Shown here: in pieces, positions 9,201 through 22,100 of the stretch
Layout of the letters: every line of letters begins with the position of its first letter
Numbering within the stretch: the first letter of the stretch is position 1
DNA from: Ancistrus triradiatus
Lineage: Eukaryota; Chordata; Actinopteri; Siluriformes; Loricariidae
Direction of reading: 5' to 3'
DNA: 64,000 nucleotides
NCBI GenBank assembly: GCA_025084515.1
Contig: JAJAGP010001696.1
Span: 1 to 64,000 of the forward strand
The notes under the pieces: generated by a model
The model's database searches: none
Told to the model about the DNA's origin: nothing
What the model saw: only the letters and a program-made list of their open reading frames with translations
Position numbers and translations under genes: made by a program

Positions 9201-12200
9201 AAGATCACGTGGACAAGCCAGAAGGCTATTGGAAGAATGTTTTGTGTGAGCAATGAGACCAAAATATAACTTTTTGTTTTAAAAGAAAAGCGTTATGTTT
9301 GGAGTAAGGAAAACACTGCATTCCAGCATAAGAAACCTTATCCCATCTGTGAACATGGTGGTGGTAGTATCATGGTTTTGGGCCTGTTTTTGCTGCATCT
9401 GGGCCATAACGGCTTGCCATCATTGATGGAACAATGAATTTCTGAATTATATTAGAGAATTGTAAAGGAAAATGTCAGGACATCTGTCCATGACCTGAAT
9501 CTCAAGAGAAGGTGGGTCATGCAGCAAGACAACGACCCTAAGCACACAAGTCGTTCTACCAAAGAATGGTTAAAGAAAAATAAAGTTTAATGTTTTGGGA
9601 ATGCCACAAGTCAAAGTCCTGACCTTATCCAATCGAAATGTTTGTGTGAAGGACCTGAAGCGAGCAGCTAATGTGAGGAAACCCCACCAACCATCCCAGA
9701 GCTGAACCTGTTCTGTACAATTTCCTCCAAGCCGGTGTACAGGACTGATCAATGATCAACAGTTACAGGAAACGTTAGGCTGCAGGGGGGGTCACACCAG
9801 ATACTGAAAGCAAAGTTCACATACTTTGCCCACTCGCTAATATGTAATATTGGAATCATTTTCTTCAATAAAATAAATGACCAAGTATAATATTTTTGTC
9901 TCATTTGTTTAACTTTGTTTCTCTCTTTATCTAGTTTTTCGGACTTGTGTGAGAATCTGATGATTTTTTAGGTCATATTTAGCCAGAAATTTTTTTTTTT
10001 TTTTTTTAGCTAGAAAATTCTAAAGGGTTCACAAACTTTCAAGCACCACTGTAAACTTACTGAGACAAATCGACTTTACTGAGCTGTCACGTTTGCTGTT
10101 TAGATGCTCCAACATGAAGGATATGCTCCCATGCTGCTAAGGTTGGATTTACAAATAGTAAAACAGCACCTCCTACAACATAGTATAGACTTAGTAGTAA
10201 GAAGAAGAACGGTGTGATGAACATCACCGACTTAATAATGACTATTAAATTAGTTAGCAACTAATTTTAGTAGTCTATTAAATTAGTTAGCAACTAATTT
10301 AGTATCGATTTTATTTGACTAAGTCGTTTAATCGTTGCACTCCTACCATACTAATGAGCTATGTCCGAATGATGCACTGAACCAGTTTTCCCTACATTCT
10401 GTATATGATATAGAGGCACAATTAGCCTACAGAGAACAGATATTGGGATGCCTTTATAGAAAGCACAGGATTCTGTTTTATTCCCGCTTTTACCGCATAA
10501 CCCAAAATTTTACTGGGTGCAAGCAGAGGTACACCCTAGAGTAAGACAAACCAACCCCTGGGAATAGGGTTGCCCCAGTTTCTATTGTAGGGTTCTGGTA
10601 AACAGTGTAAAACAGGTTGTTGTTGACCAAAATGGATGTTGACCGGACATTACCATAGTGACATAGTCCTTTTGTGCCAATGTAATGTAACTATAAAGGG
10701 TATTTTTCCAAAAAATGGGTGAAGAGGTGTTACTGTGTGGAAACGATACATAATGGGTCTGTAGTTATGAGTGGAAGCCTAAACTGTTATATACATGATA
10801 AACCTTTTAGAATGTAGGGAAATTTGACACTAAACTATAACCAAAATACAGTAATGTATTGTTTATGAACCATGTGCAGGGGAAAGCTGTAACACTTAAG
10901 AGGATGGTGAGTAATGGGCCTGATACTTTTTGCTTGACAGAAGTCAAAAATGCATTGACAGACAGTATTACGAACAAGCACGGAAGATCAAGCCAGATGA
11001 AACAGAGACTCAACAAAGTGAAGTGTGCAACCAGTTTTATATAGTAATAGGTGAGAGAGAATATTACAGGTAGTGGGAGGACACACAAAAAGAGTACTTA
11101 ATTAACTTAAAATGGCTTCACACCATGGAGTACTACTTACAATAGGACAGATACATACATTGGCAAATACATAACAACAACGAGTACTCTCTCTAAACAC
11201 ATCAACCGAGTTTAGAAAACAGTCTGTAGTTTCCAAATGTGAGTTAATGAGCCAGCACACGACTGGTAAGATAGATTTTACACACATATGCAACTGACTT
11301 CCTGCTCTTAAACAAACACCCACCTCTGCTCGTACATCCGCAGCACTGATTGGCTGTTTTTTATGGCCGTAAACGTCTGGAGTTATAAGGCACATTTATA
11401 TTTCCTATTCTAATTTATTTTAATTGTTTAGACCTCAGGCATTAAAGTGAAAGTGGCTTTGATCGGATGGTCATTAAACGCAAACACACCTGTACGTTTT
11501 TTTTGAAAACGCTCTTGTCTTTAGATCACAAAAAAAGAAAGAGAAACCTCCAGAACAGGTTGGTATTGGAATAGATTCTCAATGGTTGAATGCTTTTTTC
11601 ATGGGTGGTAATAGAGTCCATCACTTGAATTTGTACATTTGAACAATCCCTAATCTTTTTAAAAATCTTACATTTCTTTTTACGTTCAAACCTACAAGTC
11701 CTTACAGATTATGAGTGACTGAAGCAGAGAGGACATTGATTTGGGTATATATTTATGGAAAAATGGGTGAAGAATTACTTGTTTGAAAAAGTTAGGTTCT
11801 CATGAGGAACTAAGGAACAAAATCTGGACATGGAACAGCTTGGAAAATCAATATTATTTTGAGTTAAGAGAAAAATTGTGTTGATTTGACTTTTTTGGCA
11901 AATTATTTCTTTCAGGACTTGATCTTACCATTGTAAGTGTTTTTTGTTAATAAGTGTATTTAAATAGCATTGGTCCAGGACCCACCAGCTAATGTTTTTC
12001 TTTGACGCTGATGGTTTTGAATCTGTTCTACAGGGTCACTGCAGTGTCATTTCCTGTCTGTGTGTAAGTGACGATAGACGCTGGATTTGTGACTGCCGGA
12101 CAAGGGTCACGAGAGCCTTGTGATCATATGGGATTCGTACACAGGGTATTGCTCATTTTCCTCCAATCTGTTCATCCTATCATATTTTACATTTTTGGAA

Positions 12201-13889
12201 TCCATATTGGTATTGGAGGGAGATGTAGTGGTAGTACTAACGTCTGAGTTGTCCAATGATCTGGTTGTTTCTGTATCATGGACACTGAAATATGTATCAA
12301 TAGTATGTCAGTCATGTTGAGTTATCTGGACTTGTTTCAGCATTGTGATCACGAAACAGTACATGGTGACATAAAGTGCTATATCTATCTAGCAAGTTGT
12401 CAACATTTCATTTCTGAATCATTAGCACACTCAGAGACAGTCAAGGTTGTGCCTATCAAGCCCAGCTTTGCCACCTTCATTCACCAACAGAGAAGTTAGT
12501 ACTATGAACTGTTCTTACAGTCATCTCCAAAAATTATTGGACCTGCGAAGGGTTAAAAAGGGTCTTTTTGGTTAATTAGTTTTTTAAAGTTTAAAGTATG
12601 CTGAAATGAGCGGTGCTGTATGGTCACAATTGGTTATGTCTAAGGGAGGGGAGGCCAGTGCTGGCAGGCAACTAATCATGTATTCTTGAGAGTGATTAAA
12701 AACTGTCCGTGGGCCAGACTTTATACACCCCTGCTCTATACAAACCCCTAACCCACTATAACGAATGGCCTACTCATAGCCTATATGAGAGTTAATTAGG
12801 TCCAGAAAGAAAGCGCACCCTGGACAGGACAACTGTCCATATGGGACGCATAATTAATAATTCTTGTCTGGACAGTACAGTATATACTGTGATATGTTGC
12901 CGCCCACCCCTTGTATGAAGGTGATTAATGCCAATGTGATTTTTTCAACGTGTCCTAGGATCCCTGTGCGCACTATGTTTGATTGTCATCCAGAGGGAGG
13001 TGTTGCCGCTCTGGAATTGTCAAGGGATTGTAAATATATTGTGACTGTTGGAGCTGGAACAGTGCAGGTTGGGAGCTGACTTTGATGTCAGTCATTTCAA
13101 ATGCTGTAAATAATTTTAATTGCTGTAATACACTGTAATTGAAAAAATATGTTTGAATGACAGAGAGTTTGCATTTGGGACTGGGCTACTGAGACTGAAG
13201 GACCAGAATGTGAGGCCATTATCAGCCCGGACCTTGGCTTTCAGGTATGTTGTATATTAGGCATTGTACATGTATGATAAAACATTATTATAGCACTGTA
13301 TACTCCTAGATTGAAATGATTGTTTTATGATGCTAATTGATCAAATCTTTTTTAGAATCACATCATATTTAACTCGACTGACAGCTCTCAGCTACTGAGT
13401 AACAGTGAAAGTCATGTCGTCTTTTACACCTGGGTAAGTACTAGTTAAATATCTGTAACCTTCCTACAACCATCATAAGTTAAATGGATCATGAACTGAA
13501 GAGATTAACTAGTGTTTGTTAGAGCGGTCTATACTGTATCATACCTATGATAAGTAATGATAAGAAAGTTAATGTTTAACACTTCTATTAACCCACAGTC
13601 GGCCAAAATCATTAACACAAAACCTATTTTATGATAGTGTTGAAAAATCTCATGTAAATTAGTGAGTAATGGATTGACAGTAAAAGCAAAACACTTACTC
13701 TATTGGTAGACTCAGGGCACTAGCATAGCTGCTAAGCTAACTGTAGCCTCTGTATTCAGTTCCTTTCGGTTGGCTCTTATAAACTAACCTTTTTAGGACC
13801 CATGGAGACTTAATTGCACTAAGAATAAAATACTGTAGATGTATAAATAAAGAAAGTCAAGAACCGAGGTACTACTATATATATATATA

Positions 13890-13941
<52 letters not shown>

Positions 13942-16900
13942 GCATTTCATACATAGAAATATTTTAGAATTTTGGGAGCATATAGCGCAGTGCATGACTG
14001 AAGAACTCTAACAACCAGATGTTACTGATCAATGACATTATGTGCAGACTGATCTAAACTGGTTAACTGAAACAGAAGCAGCTGTGTAGAGCTAATAAGG
14101 ATTGGTTAGGAACATCCATGCTTGTAGCAGTTTAACCTAAAAATCATACATCATGGCAAGAGTGAACACAGCAACAAGATACAAGGTGATTGTCCTGCAT
14201 AAGCAAGGTCGCTTCCAAGCCGAAATTTTGTGGCAGACAGACATGTTCAGATGTGCTATCTAAGCTTTTTTGCACAAGCACAAACACACAGACAAAGCAC
14301 AGGACAAGAAACACAGTGGTTGACCATGGAAAATGAGTGCAAAAGACTTGTCGGAAGTGATCTTCATGGAAAGGATGCAACTAAAAAGCAACATCACAGA
14401 GGGAGAAACAAAGTCAAGCAATTAACCTATGCACAAAACTCAAGGACTGGGGAACAGTAGAATAGCAACAAGTGCTAGGGATTGACAAGACAAAAGTTGT
14501 GATTTTTAGAAAGCAGTTTACCTGCCGAAGTGCTGAAGAGTGCTACATGGCCAGTGTCTGCATTCAACAGTGAAGTAAGGTGGAGGTTCCCTGTAGGTTT
14601 AATTTCTGCAGATGGAGTTGGTTTATTTATTTATTTATTTATTTTTACTTTACTCAGGAAAAGGGAAGCATGCAACATTCCACCTCAGAAACATCAAGCA
14701 GGGTAAGTAAAAATTTATACAGCATACTTTTATTTATTACAGTTAGTAAGCCCAGACGGTGGGTTTCGACATGCCAGTTTACTCTTTGTGGCATTCCCCA
14801 ACCTAGATAAATTGGAGGGGTTGCATCAGGAAGTGCATCTGGGATAAAACCTTTGCAAAATCAAATACACGTTATGAAATAAAATCGGTTGGATCCCGGT
14901 TTACCAGTGTCCACCACTGGTACTGTTGGTAATCATTTATCTGCCTGAGACATAACTACATGCCAGGTTTTGAGGCAATGCAACAATTCTGTCTGGCTGT
15001 GTTATTTTGAGGAGATCCCAGTTAAACCAGTGAGACAAAAACGTTATACGGTCATTTATTTATTGAGCAAAACGATCCAATATCACATATCCCTACGTGT
15101 CAAAAGTAGGTGAAACTTTGTTTTCAGCATCTAGTGTGACCCGTTGTGCAGTAACTACACTGTCTATAACTGTTGATCAGTCCTGCTCATTGGCTTGGAG
15201 GAATGTTGGCCCATTCTTCCATACGGAACAGTTTAAACTCTGGAATGATGGGTTTCCAGATGTAAACTTTTCACGTCAGGTCTTTCCACTTCTATTAAAA
15301 TAAGGTCAGGACTTTAACTTGGCCATTCCAAAACGTTAATTTTACTCTTCATTAATCATTCTTTGGTAGAATAACTTGTGTGCTTAGGGTCATTGTCTTC
15401 CTTCATGACCCACCTCTTGAGTTGGGTTAACTGTTTTTTATTATAGACATTCAACAAGGCTGTAGGTTCCTTTAGCCAGTCTGTCTTTCATTTTGGAGGA
15501 GTGCAGGCTGTCTCAGTTACTCTGGCAGGGAATCTGGTGCTGTGGGATGTGATAAGAGATCCTGACACACAACAACCACAGTCATTGAAAGCCACCAAGC
15601 TTATTCCACTACAGAAGGATGGGATTACTGTAATAACACTGTGTGACAGGTAAACACACAAAACATTCCCTGTCAGGAAGAGAGGGCATCAACCATGCTC
15701 CTGTGGTATTTTCTGTGACGTATGCATGATCTGAATGATTTGTTAACATCTTAAATACATTGAGAAGCCTTCTTAAGGTGTCTCGTTATCAGATTTAAGT
15801 TGATATTGTTTTTTTTCTCCTGCAGCTTCATTGTGACAGGTGATGTAAGAGGTCATGTCAAATTCTATGATGAAAACTTCAAGTTTGTTAGTTCTTACAG
15901 TGAATTCAGTTTGGAGCCTATTGCCTCCATTTCCATCTCAAAGGAAATAAATTCCGGTAGCAATGAGGAATGTCAGGAAGACTGCACACTGAATGACAAG
16001 CTGATTTTCAGAAGGTAAGAGCCATATTAATCAGATTTATTAAATAAGATAAAACTTAATAGTATCAGGGGTCACCCTTTGGCCACTAGTGGGCAGTACT
16101 TGACCCTACTTGGCGGCGTGAGCACCGGCAGTGCGATCACACGTGCGTCAGCTTTCCCGGGCATTTCATCTGCAAGTGGCGACACCTGTTGTTGAGCCTA
16201 TATAAACACACTTCTGGGCTCACACAGTGTGGCACCATCGCTAACCCTAGAGGGAGCACTGCTATGCCCGGCTGCTTGACGCACCTGCTGCATACACGGC
16301 ATATTTCTGAGACGGCGTTCATTGTTCCTTTCGTTTTTCTTTGTTTCTTTTGTGTTTTAGGGACAATGGTACGTCTGGAGGTTCGAAGACCTCCAGACGG
16401 GGGCAATTAGGAGATTGCCCGGTAGACAGGGCCTTAGTTTATAGAGTAGGGCCAGTTTATTTTATTTTTCACGTACCCCGGGCTTCTCCGGCTGTTTCGA
16501 GCCTCGCCCCCGCCGTCTCCTCTCTCACGCCGTTGCCTCCCCTCCTTGCGATCGGGGAATCCCGTTTCGACGTGGATTTTCTTTTATTAGTCTATTTTTG
16601 CTTCTTTTGACTTAATTCTTTCGTTTCGTTGATTTCACAGTTTGCCCTTGTTTTTATTATGGCGAATCGTAACAAATAGTCATTTGACTCGACAGTTATT
16701 AGCCTTAAAGTTGCACACAAATTTACCACATTCTAAGAAATGGTTCAAATAAAGAATACCTGGAAAACTGAAGCCCTATTTCCATTATTTCCTATGGGGA
16801 AATACATATGGGGTTCCTGTGTATTCAAAATTTCACGTACTTTCAGTGATATCAGCACAATTTACAGGTACAGTGGCACTTGAAAGTTTGTGAACCCTGT

Positions 16901-19068
16901 AGAATTTTCTATATTTCTGCATAAATGTGACCTAAAACATCATCAGATTTTCACACAAGTCCTAAGAGTCGATGAATCAACAAACACACTAGTACACAAG
17001 CGTATGAGAGCTGGAGCAAAACAAGTGAGCGTACAAAGCAAGGTTTAAAGTAAGTGTCAATGCAAGCAAAGCAAGTATCAAAACGAGCATGAAGCTAACC
17101 ACTGCTCTCACATCACAGTCAAAACACGGAAGCGGCACAAGTCATGTCAGTGACCTCTGACATGCTCAAGCTCACATGGTATACCCACAGAGAGAGAGAT
17201 AGAGGCTCAATAATTCGGACAATACACAGCACAGATCGTAACATTGAATAAACCGAATACAATTACTGTGCAACCACTTAACCCTGTAAAAAGTGTGCTA
17301 CATGAGCTCAAGTCTGTTATATCCTTTATAATATTGATGTTGCATTTCTCAGTTGCATATTTCTATTACAGAAATGCTGTCCTTTCTACTGTGAATGGAG
17401 CTGTATTTCATGTGAAGGCGCAAGGGAGCACAGCCCAGACTTTACTGAAAGAAAACAATGAGTCACTGAATGCAGTTGCTTGTCATCCCAAATACCCTTT
17501 GGTGGCTGTGGGCAGTCACAGTGGCATTCTGAAGGTTTGGGACTATGAGCGTAAAGTGGCTGTGTTTAGCAGAACAGTTTCTACAGATAAGATCCAGTGC
17601 ATGGCTTATGATCCTCAAGGTAATTTATTTATCTTGTTGAGATTGATCACAAGTATTTATGTACTGTATATATACAGTGGGGCAAAAAAGTATTTAGTCA
17701 GCCACTGATTGTGCAAATTCTCCTACTTAGGAAGATGAGAGAGGTCTGTAGTTTTCATCATAGGTACACTTGTATGAGAGACAAAATGAGAAAAAAATCC
17801 AGGAAATCACATTGTAGGATTTGTAAAGAATTTAATTGTAAATCATGGTGGAAAATAAGTATTTGGTCAATAAATTTGGTTCAACTCAATACTTTGTAAC
17901 ATAACATTTGTTGCCAATGACAGAGGTCAAATGTTTCCTGTAAGTCTTCACCAGGTTTGCACACACTGTAGCTGGTATTCTGGCCCATTCCTCCATGCAG
18001 ATCTTCTCTAGAGCAGTGATGTTTTGGGGCAACACGGACTTTCAACTCCCTCCACAAATTGTCTATGGGGTTGAGGTCTGGAGACTGGCTAGGCCACTCC
18101 AGGACCTTGAAATGCTTTTTACGGAGCCACTCCTTCGTTGCCCGAGCGGTGTGTTTGGGATCATTGTCATGCTGGAAGACAATTTACAATTGCTTACAAT
18201 TGCTCCCACAGTTGATTTATTCACACCAACGTGCTTGCCTATTGTAGATTCACTCTTCCCAGCCTGGTGCAGGTCTCCAATTTTCTTCCTGGTGTCTTTC
18301 GACGGCTCTTTGGTCTTGAGTTTGGAGTCTGATTGTTTAAGGCTGTGGACTGGTGTCTTTTATATACCTCGTTTGATAACGAGGTCAAACAGGTGTCATT
18401 AATACAGGTAACGAGTGGAGGACAGAAGAGCTTCTATATAACACCTTCTATATAACAGAAGAGACTGTACCTATGATGAAAATTACAGACCCCTCTCATC
18501 TTTCTAAGTCGGAGAACTTGCACAATCAGTGGCTGACTAAATACTTTTTTGCCCCACTGTATTTAGTTTTTTTGTTATTAATTGCCATATTTATACATTC
18601 ATTTGACTTTTTAAAATAAATGCTAGTAAAATTTACTACAGTGACCTGTCAGTAAAATTTGGCACAGTGGTACCTTGGTTCTCGACCACCTCGGAACTCG
18701 TCATATCTGGTTCTCGGTACATTTTGACTGGAAAAATTGGTCTCGGTGATCGTCGTTTGTTCGGTACTAGACGCACTTGCTTAAACTTGTATGAGTCGAG
18801 CCGAGCAACGTGTTTCAGCCGAAACTCTATTCATAATTCCTGATCATATTCATGATTCAGTACACAGTGATTCAGTGATTCAGATTCACAATAGGCCTTG
18901 CTCAGTGAAGATCTCTGCTGTGGTTATTGTGTTTTTCTTTACTTTTACATCTACAGTACTGTATTCTTAGTGCAAATAAATCCCCCTGCGTTCTAAAATG
19001 GTTAGTAATGACAGCCAACCGAAAAAGAAAACAGGAACTGAATCCTCTTGGTATTCAGGCTGAGCAGT

Positions 19069-19139
<71 letters not shown>

Positions 19140-22100
19140 GGTTTAAATTAAGAAGGAAAAAAAGCTTTGTAATTTATGTTGTTTGTTATCATCTATTTCT
19201 TTGTTTATCGTTATTCGACCTGTGTTTATTTAAAATGTTTTAATATCCTGACTAAATTCCTCAAAAAAAAAAAATGTCTGTAACTATTTATTGTCAGACA
19301 TAAGAAAATGTGTCCATATTTACCCATTTGTAATGTGATAAGCTTCATCTTCTGTATTTGATTTAAACATGATGTTTTTTTATAATTTTTTCAGGCTTTT
19401 ACCTAGCCATAGGCTTTACGGGTGGAGCAGTGCAGGTTCTAGATGCCTGCACTTTGCAGTCAGAAGAAGACCAGAGCTTTCAGTACAGTCAGCACTGCAT
19501 CACCCATCTTACTTTCTCTCATGACTCCTCCTACCTGGCTGCTGCGGTTAGTGTGGACTCTGCTCTGTGGCTAAAAACCAAAATCATAAATATGAAAACA
19601 GTCATATTTTAATGCATCATTACTGTTTATTTCCTGGATTTAGCATATTGGAACAATTAAAACAAAATGTGATAGGAATGAAAGTCAGTATTTAGAAATA
19701 TTTAAGAATTCAGAGCCTTCAAATGTTTTATCCAGCCACTTATGGTTTTTGTATATTTGCTTTAGGAATTATTTCCCATTTTTCCTTGCAGAACACTTCT
19801 AGTTAAGAAATATTCTTAGATCACCTCACATTATATTGGAGTGTAAGTGAGTTCTACCCACACAGTCAATTAAATCGAAGTCTTCAGGCTATGAAGGCAT
19901 TTCCAAATCCTCAGTCTGTTGTTTCTTGAAGTAGTTCAAGTTTGATTTTGAGGTTTGGGATGACTGATCTTAGCCTGATATATCTTCACTGACTTGGTCA
20001 GAGGCTTCAAGGAACTATTTAGAATCAAAGAGTTGGTGAGGGTTTTTTTATTTGTTTTTTTTTTAACTCTAGATTACAAATAGTGGCGTATAAATGTGAA
20101 AATACATTCACCAGCCACTTTATTAGGTTGTTCAACTGCTTGTTAACGCAAATTTCTAGTCAGCTAATCACGTGGCAGCAACTCAGTGCGTTCCTGCATG
20201 TAGACATGATCAAGACGACCTGCTGAAGTTCAAAACGAGCATCAGAATGGGGAAGAAAGGTGATTTAAGTGACTTTGAACTTGGCATGGTTGTTGGTGCT
20301 AGATTGGCTGGTTTGTGTATTTCAGAAACTGCTGATCTACTGGGATTTGCACAAACAGTGTTATCTCTAAGGCTGTGTTTCCCAATCTTGTTGAGCCACG
20401 GCACATATTTCACATTAGAGAATCACAAGGAACACCAAAGAAAAATGTCACAAAAGGCATATTTATTGAAATATAATGAAAATCTACTCTCAATTTACTT
20501 ACTCGGTGTGAAACGTGGGCCTGTTTAGTTGGATACAAAGCTGATATCTTACTGCCCTTTAGTGGAAGAGAATGTAATTATTCTGCCTGTGACTACCAAG
20601 CAGGTGAAATTGGATAATCTTCCACGGCACACCTGATGATTTATGCACAGTGGTTGGGAAACAGTGCTCTAGGGTTTACAGAGAATTCTCTAAAAAAGAG
20701 AAAATATCCAGTGAAGGCAGTTCTCTGAGCAAAAATGGCTTGTTGATGCCAGAGGTCAGAGAAGAATGCAAGATTCACACCATGGATGTTCATCCGACAA
20801 ATGGCATCATGTCAATATGGACCAAAATCTGTGAGGATTGTTTCCAGCACCTTGTTGAATCTATGCCACAAAGAATTAAGACAGATCTTTAGGCAAAAGG
20901 GGTCCAACCTGGTGTTAGCAAGGTGTACCTAATAAAGTGACAGATGAGTGTGATAATGAAGAGAGTGACTCTGCCTCTGTGTTTTTGTGGGTTTACTTTC
21001 AGGACTCTGGAAAAGCTGTGATGGTGTTTTATCTTTGTAAGAAAGGCAGTCCTCATGTGTGGAAGTATCTTGGGAGGCACCGCTCTCACTACAAACCCAT
21101 CCAGGACCTCTTGTTCGGGGTGTGCCTGGACAACACAAATCCACGTCTGCTTTCTCTGGGCATGGACTGCAGGCTAGTCAGTACCTTGTGCATATGAGAT
21201 TTTATGTTTGCACTATGATATGAATCTTTTACAATGGAATGAAATTGACATTCATTGAAAGTATGAATTCAATTCATTTTCTTTGACTAACAGCTAGGAG
21301 AGCTATGTGGCCCATTTAATCATTTCACCCATATCTGCGCTCTGTGCCTTGTGTTACTTAGTCGTGGAGTCAGTAGGTTTGTCCGAATTCATTCACTATT
21401 CCCTATATAGTATACTACCATTTTGAACTGCTGCTTGAATTTTCTGTGGACAATTAAATTCCTATGTTAGTGCACTGTGTTATTACCTCTAAGGCACCAT
21501 ACAGTGGTGCTTGAATGTTTGTGAACCCTTTGAATTTTCTATATTTATGCATAAATATGACATAAAACATCCTCAGATTTTCACACAAGTCCTAAAAGTA
21601 GATCAAGACTTGGAGGAATTTTATACCATTCCTCCGTACAGAACAGCTTCAGCTCTGGGATGTTGGTGGGTTTCCTCACATTAACTGCTCACTTCAGGTC
21701 CTTCCACAACATTTCAATTGAATTAAGGTCATGACTTTGACTTGGCCATTGTTTTTTGCTGCATGACCCACCTTCTCTTGAGATTCAGTTCATGGACAGA
21801 TGTCCTGACATTTTCCTTTAGAATTCTCTGATATAAATTCAGAATTCATTGTTCCATCAATGATAGCAAGCCGTCCCTGGCCCAGATGCAGCAAAAACAG
21901 GGCCCAAACCATGATACTACCACCACCATGTTTCACAGATGGGATAGGGGTTCTTATGCTGGAATGCAGTGTTTTCCTTTCTTCTCCAAAACACAACGCT
22001 TTTCTTTTAAAAACCAAAAAGTTATATTTTGGTCTCATCTGGCCACAAAACATTCTTCCAATAGTCTTCTTGGCTTGGTCCACGTGATCTTTAGCAAACT

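Noticed and set aside
12034..12063. CFAP251 exon 3 ending early at a GTAAGT donor (12064)
   Set aside because: The donor looks good, but the following text (VSDDRRWI, then LVIIWDSYTG) is conserved coding and reaches another donor at 12146 that joins exon 4 in phase.
16137..16610. Overlapping open frames of 73-91 codons
   Set aside because: They overlap on both strands in a GC-rich repeat and show no recognisable domain.
13870..19142. CRISPR-like or regularly spaced repeats
   Set aside because: Only TA and GT microsatellites; no spacer structure, and the genome is vertebrate.
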